Below, piece by piece: positions 1-10,200 of a stretch of 64,000 nucleotides of DNA; positions within the stretch are counted from its first letter, which is position 1; every line of letters begins with the position of its first letter. The stretch is from the NCBI RefSeq assembly GCF_000764305.2, contig NW_025944327.1, forward strand, positions 248,001 to 312,000, written 5' to 3'. The translations under genes and the position numbers were made by a program. Origin of the DNA: Hyalella azteca. Taxonomy: Eukaryota; Arthropoda; Malacostraca; Amphipoda; Hyalellidae. The notes under the pieces were generated by a model. It was not told the origin of the DNA. It did no database searches and saw only the letters and a program-made list of their open reading frames with translations.

Positions 1-223
1 GAGATGGGGTGAGGCCACTGTTGGAGTTAGTGTCCAGCCCTGACACCTACGAGCCTCACGAGTTTGCCTCACTAACTCGTGAGGCTCGTAGTCGTCAGGG
101 CTGGACAGCGTCGGCTCGACCTTCACGCCCCCCGCCGCCACGAGCGCCCCCCTCAGGGCCGCGGCCTCCATGTCCACCCTCACTTCATCAGGCTTAGCGT
201 GACCTTGTGATGAGTTTAGGACG
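1..223 (-). CDS. Possible coding exon, GC-rich, running off the left edge
   Basis: The minus strand is open from after a TAG near 226 to position 1, with strong GC enrichment. It reads KPDEVRVDMEAAALRGALVA, AGGVKVEPTLSSPDDYEPHE and on. I do not recognise it. A donor-like GAGTTA/GTGAGG falls at the centre of a large palindrome (41-109), so the exon may end there, with the remainder an inverted copy of its 3' end. It could be a downstream PIP5K exon, another gene, or LINE 3' sequence. Confidence 0.22.
41..109. repeat. Inverted repeat, arms about 28 bp
   Basis: The arms start at AGCCCTGACACCTACGAGCC and run into CACGAGTT; the reverse complement follows after a 9-nt spacer, with only a few mismatches. 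Because the arms are coding-like, both strands read a similar peptide (SSPD-YEPHE and TREAR-QGW). Confidence 0.85.
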
Positions 224-236
224 TCCTAGTCCACGG

Positions 237-755
237 TCACGCTGATGCGCCGCCTTCGTCGTCCTCCGTCTCCGAATCGTCGTCGGATGTAACGTTGGAC
301 GTGTTCCGTCTATTAGCCCTCCTTTGGGCGAGCTGATGCAAGATGCTGTTGCTTGTCACTTGCTGAGGGTGGTTTCCCATTACTGGACAATCCGGGATCT
401 TGCTCAACCACTTGTCCAGTTGTCTCTTGAATGTTGCAAGGGTAAACTCCCCTCCTCTCAGCGCTTTTGGCAAGGCATTAAAGAGCCTCGGTCCTACCAC
501 GGACAGTGATCCCTCACGAAGAGTCTGTACTCTGGCCGCGGCTCGGTTGTTAAATGGGGGAATCCTGCACAGTCTCCCTCTTCTTTCGTTGTAATATGTC
601 GTTATTTTGGAGGTCTCACTCTCAAAGTTGGGAGCCAGTCCGTTTATCATCTTCCACGTGTACAGTATGATATACCTTTTCCTTCTTCTCTCCAGTGAGT
701 ACAGTTCCAGGTAACGATTGATTGAGAAGATTGAGTACGATTTAACTCTGTTGAC
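237..755 (-). mobile_element. LINE reverse-transcriptase C-terminus (Jockey/CR1-like), 5'-truncated
   Basis: The minus-strand frame reads YLELYSLERRRKRYIILYTW, KMINGLAPNF, then RGRLCRIPPF, RVQTLREGSLSVVGPRLFNA and LPKALRG. This is the typical end of ORF2 in Jockey/CR1-group non-LTR retrotransposons. The frame is open from after a stop near 757 to a stop at 237 and ends in an acidic tail (TSDDDSETEDDEGG). Only the last part of the element is present, as expected from incomplete target-primed reverse transcription. The flanking element at 814 points the other way. Confidence 0.75.
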
Positions 756-813
756 TCATACTATACTGGAGTGTTCCAGTGAATAGTCTGGAATTAGGGA
801 AAGTCAGTAAAAA

Positions 814-1789
814 GTGAGTGAGTTACCAATTGATTGTAAAACATGGCAGCCAAAGTCTGTGTTAGTAAACCTGCCGGAGAATGTCTGGAATGCAAAAAAA
901 TGCAATTTTGGACAATTGGCACTAAGATGTAACACATGCAGACAATTTTGTCACTTCGAATGTTCACTACTTCCAGAATACCAACTTGAAAAATATTTAA
1001 AAACGAGAACATCATTCATGTGTAGAAAATGCGTTATGAACGAGAGGTGGGCGAAAGAAGCCATGGAGAGTGTGCAGACGGTTCAAGCGTCCGAGAGAAG
1101 AAGGCCTATCATGAATGGGTCTCTCTGTTCGACTAAGAGGCGGCTACCCTCAACTCCCCTCACTCCCTCAACTCCCCTTACTCCCTCAACTCCCCTTACT
1201 CCCTCAACTCCCCTTACTCCCTCTACTTCCTCCCCCCCATCCCTCACTGCTGCCCGACATGATCCGCCTACCCCGACCCTTGACCGTAGAGTTGCCCCTC
1301 TCCTCTTTAAATGCCTCGAACAAGAAACATTTAACTGTTAAGAAACGCGTTTGCTGGAGATATCTTCAGGGCAAGTGCGATGGGGAGAATGAAGAAATGA
1401 ACTGTAACTATTCTCACCCTAAGATCTGTCAAAAATTTGCAACATTTGGAAGCAAAAACCAACGCGGATGCAAAAACGGGAGAGACTGTCAATATTACCA
1501 TTCGTTCCTATGCTGGAATATTATTAAAAATGTAGCTTGCAAACGTGATTCCTGTCGGTTTTGCCACCTTAAACTCAACCTGCAATTGAGTGGTAATGCC
1601 GAAGAGAGACGTGACCCTGATAGTTCCTCCTCGGAACACAGGATAGATTATACTGCCAAACCTAAAACATCAGAAAGAAATTACATGGTTAAAAAGAAAT
1701 CAGTTCTGGGAAGGGCGAATCTATCGAAATCAAAGGTACAGAGCAGTTCCAAAAATTTCCGCACCGGCCAACACTACCTACCGGAGTGA
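814..1789 (+). mobile_element. LINE ORF1 with PHD-like and CCCH zinc fingers (frameshifted)
   Basis: A Cys-rich segment (CLECKK in one frame, then LRCNTCRQFCHFECSLL and FMCRKC in another) resembles a C4HC3 PHD finger broken by a frameshift near 898. A 15-bp minisatellite encoding STPLTP follows at 1150-1215. Another frame shift leads to three CCCH-type fingers between 1340 and 1580 (VCWRYLQGKCDG, NCNYSHP, ICQKF, GCKNGRDCQYYH, CKRDSCRFCH). A stop at 1787-1789 precedes the endonuclease ORF. ORF1 proteins of some Jockey/CR1-group LINEs carry PHD-like or zinc-knuckle modules that bind RNA. Disrupted and unlikely to be functional. Confidence 0.6.
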
Positions 1790-1948
1790 AGAAGAACAAA
1801 CAGGACTCGATATCAAGCGCAGCAATTTTTTAGGCCTACAGAGGCAAGTAGATCAGATTCAACAACAAATGCAGCAGCTGTTGACATTGCACGAACAACA
1901 GCAGAAATCACAGCAACAGCTGCAGAGTCAGAGACCCCTGGCAGTGCA

Positions 1949-2725
1949 GTGTTACAGCAACTAAGGACGCAAGGAAGGGAAGAGTCTAGCATCATGATAG
2001 CTAATATAGAGGGACTCTTCCCAAGAAGAAAACGCCACAAGATCGGCGTACTTAAAGAAATTGCTGAGACAGAAGGAATAATCATGCTTGCCTTAATCGA
2101 GTCACACCTAAGAGAAGATATCCAAGATGGAGAAATCGAGATGAAAGGCTTTCAACATTACCGAGCAGATCGAAAAGAAGGGAGAAGGATAGGAGGCGTT
2201 ATAGTCTACCTCAGAAACTTCCTCGCGGCAAAAACAGTTTTCCTGCATTTAGGCTCCAATGGATATGTGGAACATGTTATACTATACATCCCCTATCTCC
2301 ATCTGTGCATAGCTATCGTATACCGACCGCCTGACTGCCCGCCTGAAAAATTCAATGAAACTCTCGATGAACCTTCCCCAAAAATTCAACGAACCTTCCT
2401 TTCATTCCTCCTTGAAAATTCAATGAACCTTCCCCAAATATTGTGGTTGCGGGAGATTTTAACCTACCACACATACGATGGCCAAACTTGGACTGTGCAG
2501 AACGGCGCAGAAATCAAACCAGAAACCAGGCAACACAACTACTTCGATTCGCTAGGGAGCACTTGCTAAGCTAACAGGTTCTTGTGCCAACGAGAGAACA
2601 TAATATCCTGGATCAATTCTACACCAGCAATGAAGAACTGGTTGCTGTTATTCGTGTTGAGGAGACCACACTGTCTGACCATCGACTAGTGGTGGTCAAG
2701 ACAACAATTGAGAGGGGAACCTAGC
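1949..2725 (+). mobile_element. LINE ORF2 apurinic-like endonuclease domain, 3' truncated
   Basis: The first frame reads ANIEGLFPRRKRHKIGVLKE, the catalytic-type Glu in LIESHL, then YRADRKEGRRIGGVIVYLRN and IVYRPPD. After a frameshift near 2440 the sequence continues VVAGDFNLPHIRWPNLDC. SDHRLVVVKTTI near 2680-2710 completes the SDH active-site motif. These are the diagnostic motifs of the APE endonuclease that starts LINE ORF2. It continues the ORF1 region upstream in the same orientation. The reverse transcriptase that should follow is missing; from about 2725 the DNA belongs to another element on the opposite strand. A local duplication around 2370-2440 repeats a GAACCTTCCCCAA segment. Confidence 0.7.
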
Positions 2726-2779
2726 CAAGATGTTGTATGTATGTGTTTTTTGGTATGTTTTTTGTGTGATGATTTGCCA

Positions 2780-3510
2780 TTGTAGTGAACGAATGCCTGT
2801 TAAATAGTTGGCAAGCCAACGTTTGGTGTTGTTATGCAGTGTTGTTTTATAGATTTTATCCGTGAGTGGGAAGCGTGGGATGGCATCAAATGCTTGCTAA
2901 TGTCAATTGTAATCAGTAGTGTGCGATGTGCAGGTCGCTTGGAGTTAATGCCATCTTGTATACGTTGTGTGAGGTTGGTGAGGAGTGTGGTGGTGGAGTG
3001 ATGGGTTCTGTAACCGTGTTGTGTGGGTGAGAGGGGAATATGAGGCGTGATTATGGAGAGTGTAAGGCGCTCTACAACTTTGGATGGTGTGCAGAGGAGC
3101 GTAATGGGCCTGTAGGAGGCTGCCTCGGTGGGGGGTTTGTTCGGTTTCAGGGGAGTTATGATTTTGCCGGTTTTCCAGATTGATGGTATGATGCAGTTGG
3201 CAAATGAAAAGTTGGCTATATTTGTGAGAGTGCATATGATACCATGCGGGCCGAGATGTTTCAGATGAATGTTTGAGATGTTGTCTGGCCCCATGGCTGA
3301 AGAATTTTTGAGCTTTTTTATGACACGTAAGGTGTCTGATGCTGTGGATAAGATGTAGTTATTCGCCAGTGGAAATTTGTGTTTGCGCCTGTAAATATGT
3401 CTGTCTGCCCTATGCTTGGGTAGATGACTGATGCTAGCATAATAATTTACCAATATGTTGGACTGTTGTTTGCGGGAGGGGATGGACTCGTTCGAAATGT
3501 CCGCCATATC
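2780..3510 (-). mobile_element. LINE reverse transcriptase, N-terminal half (frameshifted)
   Basis: The minus strand reads IKKLKNSSAMGPDNISNIHL, SYRPITLLCTPSKVVERL, PTQHGYRTHHSTTTLLTNL and LLITIDIS. These match the RT fingers and palm of Jockey-group LINEs (GPDNI, YRPI-LL, QHGFR, D-SKAFD). The frame breaks near 2896, one base short of the KAFDA motif, and continues in the next frame as FDAIPRFPLTDKIYK to RWLANYLTGIRSLQW. The 3' half, including the YADD catalytic site, is absent. Decayed copy. Confidence 0.75.
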
Positions 3511-3675
3511 CACCCCATCCTTTGCCGGCTCGATATGGGCATTTCCTCGATATGGGTATCGACATCAGTACTCATCAACACTCCGAGATCTCGAACTAGT
3601 TGCTTCTCCTCAATTTCCTGTTGGTCAACTCAGCCATTCATCCAACTCTGGTTGATAAATGAGTACCTGGCTTGT
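3450..3675 (-). mobile_element. Second LINE fragment (RT C-terminal DLGVL motif) joined to the previous one
   Basis: The minus-strand frame reads IEEKQLVRDLGVLMSTDVDT, HIEEMPISSRQRMGWIWRTF. The pattern V-DLGVLMS-D...H...A..R-GWI-RTF is common just after the RT palm in CR1/Jockey elements. It comes from a position later in ORF2 than the adjoining fragment at 2780-3510, so the two are different insertions or a rearranged copy. Confidence 0.55.
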
Positions 3676-3815
3676 CCAGGGTGTTGTGTAATGCAATCAA
3701 ATGGTTCTGGCGGGTCAGCGAGCCAGTGATGGTCGTAGAACTACCAGTGGTACCAAGTGCCCGGAAAAACTGACTGAACCACCACTACCAGGCAAAATAG
3801 GCCAAAAAGGGTAAT

Positions 3816-3837
3816 TACACACACACACACACACACT
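3816..3837. repeat. (AC)n microsatellite
   Basis: A short dinucleotide run sits at the distal end of the exon 10 donor array. Confidence 0.9.
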
Positions 3838-3945
3838 TACGACAAGTGCCCTCCCCCTTTACGACACGTGGGTCCCCCACTCACGGCCCGTACCCCTCAT
3901 AACCCCCACTCACGGCACATGGTCCCCCTCATAACCCCCACTCAC
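3838..3945 (-). repeat. Tandem copies of the PIP5K exon 10 donor
   Basis: The real donor reads CATGTGCC/GTGAGTGGGG on the minus strand. About 30 bp units downstream repeat it: a good copy with the hexamer at 3908-3913, a second at 3879-3884 and at least one degenerate copy near 3861. Each unit keeps the exon end (ATGTGCC) and a usable GTGAGT. Confidence 0.85.
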
Positions 3946-4205
3946 GGCACATGATCTTCCTCATCAATAGGGTCAGCAGCGTCGGCCTGGATGCTCTCCA
4001 TGGCGGTGCTGTGTGCCACCAGTCGCTGCCTGTTGATACTTCGGCTTCTGCTCAGTCCCCCGCCACCATCACCTCCACCGCCATCACCGCCACCACCGCC
4101 ACCATCAGACCCTGACCCGCCAGAGTCATCGTCACTCCCGCCACAGCCGCCAGACGCGCCCACGCCGGCGCCGCTCTTGCCGTTGTTACGACCGTTCGCT
4201 CTCTC
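3946..4205 (-). CDS. PIP5K: PIP5K exon 10 (glycine/serine/aspartate-rich insert plus STAMESIQ)
   Basis: This exon of 260 nt has an acceptor ending CGTACGACCAG and a donor GTGCC/GTGAGT, ending in phase 2. It starts [20 protein letters not shown] and runs through a low-complexity stretch of Gly, Ser and Asp of about 40 residues. It then reads [20 protein letters not shown] and [17 protein letters not shown]. The STAMESIQ segment and its acidic follow-on are recognisable in animal PIP5Ks; the Gly/Asp run is an expanded insert. Both splice junctions are duplicated in the flanking introns. The next exon should begin with the continuation to the ERLLLYIGIIDILQSYR block and is not in the window. Confidence 0.9.
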
Positions 4206-7200
4206 CTGGTCGTACGAGGGAACAATTATTATACCCAATAATTAAATTATTGATTCATTTAAATAATGATCATTTTATTAATTAGTGATTATTCTACTGG
4301 TCGTATGCGGGTAGAATTATTACCCAATAATGAAATAAATAATTAATTTAATTATTGATTAATTAAATAATTAATCATTACTCTCCTGGTCTTACGCGAG
4401 TAGAATTATTACCCAATAATGGAATCAATGAGTAATTATTTGACTCGTTGAGAAATGGAGATTAAAATAAAGACATCATATACTTTAGAATATTGTAGGT
4501 ATATAGTTAGTTGTTTTGAGCAAACATTTATTGGAATCGTGTCTATATAAATGTATAATTCTATGCTAACTCTTTTCAAAATACGCGTATCGTACTTTAT
4601 AAACGCATATAATCGCTCTACACAGGGGAAAGATAATTAGCCTTGTTAAATAGCAATTAGCTCGATAATAACGTTTTGGCTCAACTCAGAAACCAAACAA
4701 TGATAAACAAAATAAGTTAATTTTCAATGGTGCATTATATTCGACGGAATTACGAGCCGAATTATTATTATCAAACCTGTTTCTCTCTCGCCGCCAGATC
4801 CAGATTGTGGATGCCAACTAGCAAGGAGTAGTCCATGATCTTGAACGAAGCTAATACCTGCAAGAAGTAACACTGTTAGTATACTTGCTGGATATACTGG
4901 ATACTTGCTGGATATACACTGTAAATATAGATACTTAAGGTCGAGGTCACACCAATTTGCCGGGGGCGTGCCAGGCATTTGCCAGTCACGGTCCAGTCAA
5001 TATTCTTCACTGCATTTCTATAGCAGCATTCACACCAATATGACAGTAACGGTCAAGTCTAATATACATACTTCAATGAATTTCTATATATAAATATTAA
5101 CACCAGTCGTGCAAGACACATGCCATGCCCACGGTGTGAATGCTTACATGGAAATTTATTAAAGAATATTGGACTGAACCGTGACTGGCATATGCCTGGC
5201 ATGTGTCCGGCAGTATGGTGTGAACCCGGTCTTTGAGAACGAATACGTACTGCAGGTATTCTTACGGATATACTAAGTATACCCGGAGTAACAAAAACTC
5301 AATGTATACCCAAGACACATGGGGTAGTACATAAAGCTTTAAGCTTTCAGTTATCATTGCCTAATTATTATCTGCCTAGCGACCACGGAGTTAGTGCAGC
5401 GACAAATTCATACGCCGCCTGCCGTTTAGCTTCCCTTCAGCTTCAAGTGAACAGCTAGACGGTGAACACTGAGCAAGTGACACGTAGAAAATACTGCGGG
5501 TAAACGTCCACTACTGGCAAGAATGCTAGCTGCGGCACTCACCCGACAGACATGGGGCACTCACCCGACAGACATGGGGCACTCACCCGACAGTCGTGAG
5601 GCACTCACCCGACAGTTGTGAGGCACTCACCCAACAGTCATGCGGCACTCACCCGACAGTCATGCGGCACTCACCCGACTGTTGTGAGGCACTCACCCGA
5701 CAGTTGTGAGGCACTCACCCAAACTGATGAACTTAACACTCATGAAGTAAACTGATGAACTTAACATTCATGAAGTAAACTGATGAACTTAACATTCATG
5801 AAGTAAACTGATGAACAGTCTGATGATAAATTTGCGAACTTTTATACAAGGAAAACTGTAAATTTATTGCAGAATTAACGTGTTGACGTTAATTAAACGT
5901 TTACAAGGCTAACATGTCTACACGAATGAGTTGAATTCCCCCCCAGACATCTGACGTCGAATCAACGTATAATTAAACGTTATTTTGTTGAATTAACGTT
6001 AATACATATTGTTACGTTGAATGAACGCTAATTAAACGTTGTTTGCTTGTCATTTACTCGGGATAAAACAACGTACCTTGCGCTTGTAACCCAGACATCT
6101 GACGTCGAATCAACGTAGAATTAAACGTTCTTCTGTTGAATTAACGTTAATAAAACATTGTTACATTAAATGAACGCTAATTAAACGTTGTTGCTTGTTA
6201 TTTACCCGTAGGACGAGGGCTAAGACAACGTACCTTACGCTTGTAACCCAGACATCTGACGTCGAATCAACGTAGAATTAAACGTTGTTTCGTTGAATTG
6301 ACGTTAATAAAACATTATTACGTTGAATAAACGGTAATTAAACGTCGTTTGATTGAAGACAACGTACCTTGCGCTTGTAAGTGGAGCCTTTGAGATCATA
6401 CTTCTGATGCATCTTAACAGAGGAAGGCAGCAAGTTGTTCATGGTGACTAGGCGGATGTTCTTCGCGTTGCACTGCACGCACACAAGATTTTTTTAATTT
6501 ACTTAAAGAATACGTGAATAAAAACATTTATTATTTGATGGAAACAAAGTTCATTTTAATTCAGTAACAGAATACGTTAATAAAGTTTTTATTTTTTGAT
6601 TGAAATAAGTCATGCATTCTAGGTGAGTTTCACGATGAGCAAAATAGATTTTAGTAGTCATCGAAATCGATAGTAAGAGTAATACAAGTCAATATTTATT
6701 TGGAAAAGGAGATCGGTAATTTCAAATACGGTAAGTATGTATTCGAGTAATCTGTAAAACGTACTTTTATATAGAACGCAACAAGCAAAGTAGGTATTGA
6801 TAAAAATAAACAGAATGGTCTCGGGAGAAAAAATGAGCGTTTAAATTGATCGAATGTCATCATGAAAAAAATAATAAGCGGCACGGGTCTCCGCTTAGCG
6901 ATATTGCTGATATGGCGGACGCAATCAGGAACCATGGCTGTTATTTATCACCAGCAGAAATCATATAAATTCATCATAATTACTAATAATTAAGTAATCA
7001 CTGCCACCTTGATATCCAGTAAATCAGCCTAGATTATAACACGAAACTGCGGCTTTTCAGCATCAAATGACTCAAAAATTGCAGTCACTTCTAAAGCAAA
7101 GGAATAGGGCTGGTAATCGGCGAGCGCAAGGCTCTATAGCGTCAGTGTAAGGAAAAATTCATAAAAACCTGCTTGCATGGACTTCAAATACAACTTAAAT

Positions 7201-10200
7201 GACTCTAACAGAGCTAATGTTAAAACCGCGATATGACATATTTGTTATGTGAAGTCTGTTGAAGTGAAAAAGGCGTTTTGACTCTTTTTTAAGTAGCAAT
7301 CACTCTTTTTTTAAGTAGCAATCGCATCAGGCAAGAACCAGTAAGGCCCGATAAAAATCGAAAATATCGCAAAAAGTTTAATATGTAGTTGAAAATTTTA
7401 ATTTCGTGAAAAGAACGACTTTGTATAGCTCGCAAAATCGGCCTATCTATCACATCCTGACTCTGTACAAACCATAAAAGACTATTATTATAGAGGAACG
7501 ATGAAAAAATATCACTCTCGAATTTTGTAGAATATCATCACCAAATTTCTCCACAAATTAATAAGAAAGATAAATTACTTAAAAATAAATCAAGTAAAAT
7601 TTCACCTGTAAATAACCTAGAAAAACATAAAATTACGGGGAAAAAACATTTAAAATGTTTACCAAAATAAATTTTCCCACACACGACCTATTCACCAACT
7701 CAAAAATGAACATAAATAGCAAATAAGCCATTCATGATGGGAGCGAAATAAAGCAAAAGAGCGAGACAACAAAAAAAGCTTCACGAGTTGGACAAAGTTT
7801 AAAAAATAGGAATTAAGTTGAAAGGATCAATTTAGGCTTGGTGTGGGTTGGCTTTAGAAAACCAAGCAAACAAAATAATAATAATAATTGTTGATAACAA
7901 TATAAACAACAATAATTAAACGTGACATACTGCAGGTATAAAAGCGCGAGAAAACAGCTATGCACCACAAAACCAAACTTCGCACGGCATTTGAACATAT
8001 AGACATCAACTCAATACAAACATTTTGCAAGTTTAGTTCCTTCAAAATCGATCCGTTTGCTCTTACCATCACAAATTTTACTATTAAACTCAATGCTTCC
8101 TATAGAAATATAATAGAGTACGGTATTATAGCCTTTGCTAACAATATATACCGACCACGGCACTCTTTAAAGTTAAACGATTTTGCATACGCAAAAAAAG
8201 TTACGCAGTGCGCTGGAATAAGCCTGCATCGTCTCCAATCGAGGAATTTCACATGCACCTCTTCCTTTAGATAAATCACGTGCACCTCTCCCTTTAGATA
8301 AATTACGTGCACCTCTTCCTTTAGATAAATCACGTGCACCTCTTCCTTTAGATAAATCACATGCACCTCTTCCTTTAGATAAATCACGTGCACCTCTTCC
8401 TTTAGATAAATCACATGCACCTCTTCCTTTAGATAAATCACGTGCACCTCTTCTTATTACACTGGCACACTCTTCAGATAAATTCTAAGCCAATAACTAA
8501 ACAATTATAACTTTACATACGCAATTAACTCCAGCTCGGGAAAATACGCAGTTTCTTCAGAATAGGTACCTACTTGAGAGCTTTTTTAACCTAGCTAAGG
8601 ATTTGAGTTCAATTTGATGCCTAAATAAACCATTAAAACATATAAATTAATATATGTTAAAATGGAATGATAAAAATGATGATAATAATATTCAAAACAG
8701 AGAGGTTTTAGCATTCACTGAACTTTCGATCATTTTCTGAGGTCTTAAATCCAAATTTACTACCAAAAAGGAACAAAAACCGTCCAAAATAAACAAATGG
8801 ATCGATGACTAACACACGTGTTGAGTTGAAAATAGTAGCGCAGTGCACACGCAATTAATTATATCGGTAATTATTGCACAATTAAACTTCGATCAGGACT
8901 TTAGGAACAATTGACGTACGTTTCCTGGCGCTGTGTACAACTTTTATGTACTACAACTCCTCAAAACGGGACAAATGAAATCAAAAATAGACTCCAAGCT
9001 CGATAAATTTCTAGGCTCCCTGGAAAATATCCACCGCTGAAATTACACAATAAATTAATGTTAAGAATTTAAAACCTAAAAAAAACAGCGTATCTATTCC
9101 GATCCCACATAAAAACTTCACGCATCCAATGCCTCATATATAGAATAAAATAACCGAGTTTATGCATGCCTCTTGCGTTAACATGAAAACGTTTCTTTCC
9201 GCGCTCACAAAATAGAATACAAGAAACGTCATTCTCTACATTTCAGTTGTAATACCAAGTCTTAGACTATGGACAGAACCTGACACAATAGTGGCAAAGG
9301 AAGCTGAGTCTTAATGACCTCAATGCTCTCATGGCCAGAAAAATATCGAATATAAGTAAATAAATAGTGCGTATTTTAAACGAATACCAAATTGGAGAAA
9401 AATCCCTAAAAACCCTTAAAGAATTACACCTTACTTCCTCTTTAATTTTTATTAACGAATGAGTTGCGTCTATTCCCATGATAAACATAAGAATAACAGG
9501 AATAACCTATAAATTCATGGGATTACTCACCAATTAGTATTCATAAATACGGCCAGATCTACTGATATTTGTCAGAAATATAGTAAAAGAGTACCTATAA
9601 ATAAAATCGTTATTAATCGACCATCCGCTCCCAATTAAACCAAAAATCATCATAACCTTAACCTCGAAAATTAGGACATTGACCCAAATACACCATGAGC
9701 AAAATTATAGAGAAATTCATGGAAAAAAAGCCAAGTCATATCACTGCACCAGTTTAATCCAAATTACCAAACTTAATTAGCAGTTAATACCTACTGTCAT
9801 GAATTAAAATAGGATGATAAATTTGACTTGAGCGCAACGTTTTGCAGATCATGTCCATTAAAAAATCTGGTGAGATGTAATCAAAACGAACGCGTGGTGA
9901 ATTAAATGAAGCGCATTACCCAGCAAATGTGTCAACACTGAGATGGTAATCATACACTCAGAGATATAAGCGGGACAATGCAAATAGCGGTACACGCCAA
10001 AGGGTGTTATATATAGTGCCATATTCGCTCTCGGCTCGTGCTATGGGCAAGAAAGTGCGTCACTAATTGGACAATTTAACCAAGTGAATTTTTCTGAGCG
10101 AAGCCAATCAAAGTAATTCAAGCAGAGGAAGATATAAGACCTGGTCATCAAAGTCAGGTAAGTTGCTCTGTATTTTGTGTGTCAAGCGTCGTGGGTTCAT

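Noticed and set aside
4724..4978. 84-residue ORF overlapping PIP5K exon 9 on the same strand
   Set aside because: It is a different frame of the exon; the real frame is [13 protein letters not shown].
8100..8447. ORF with HVIYLKEEV repeats
   Set aside because: Encoded by the 27-bp minisatellite, whose length happens to keep frame.
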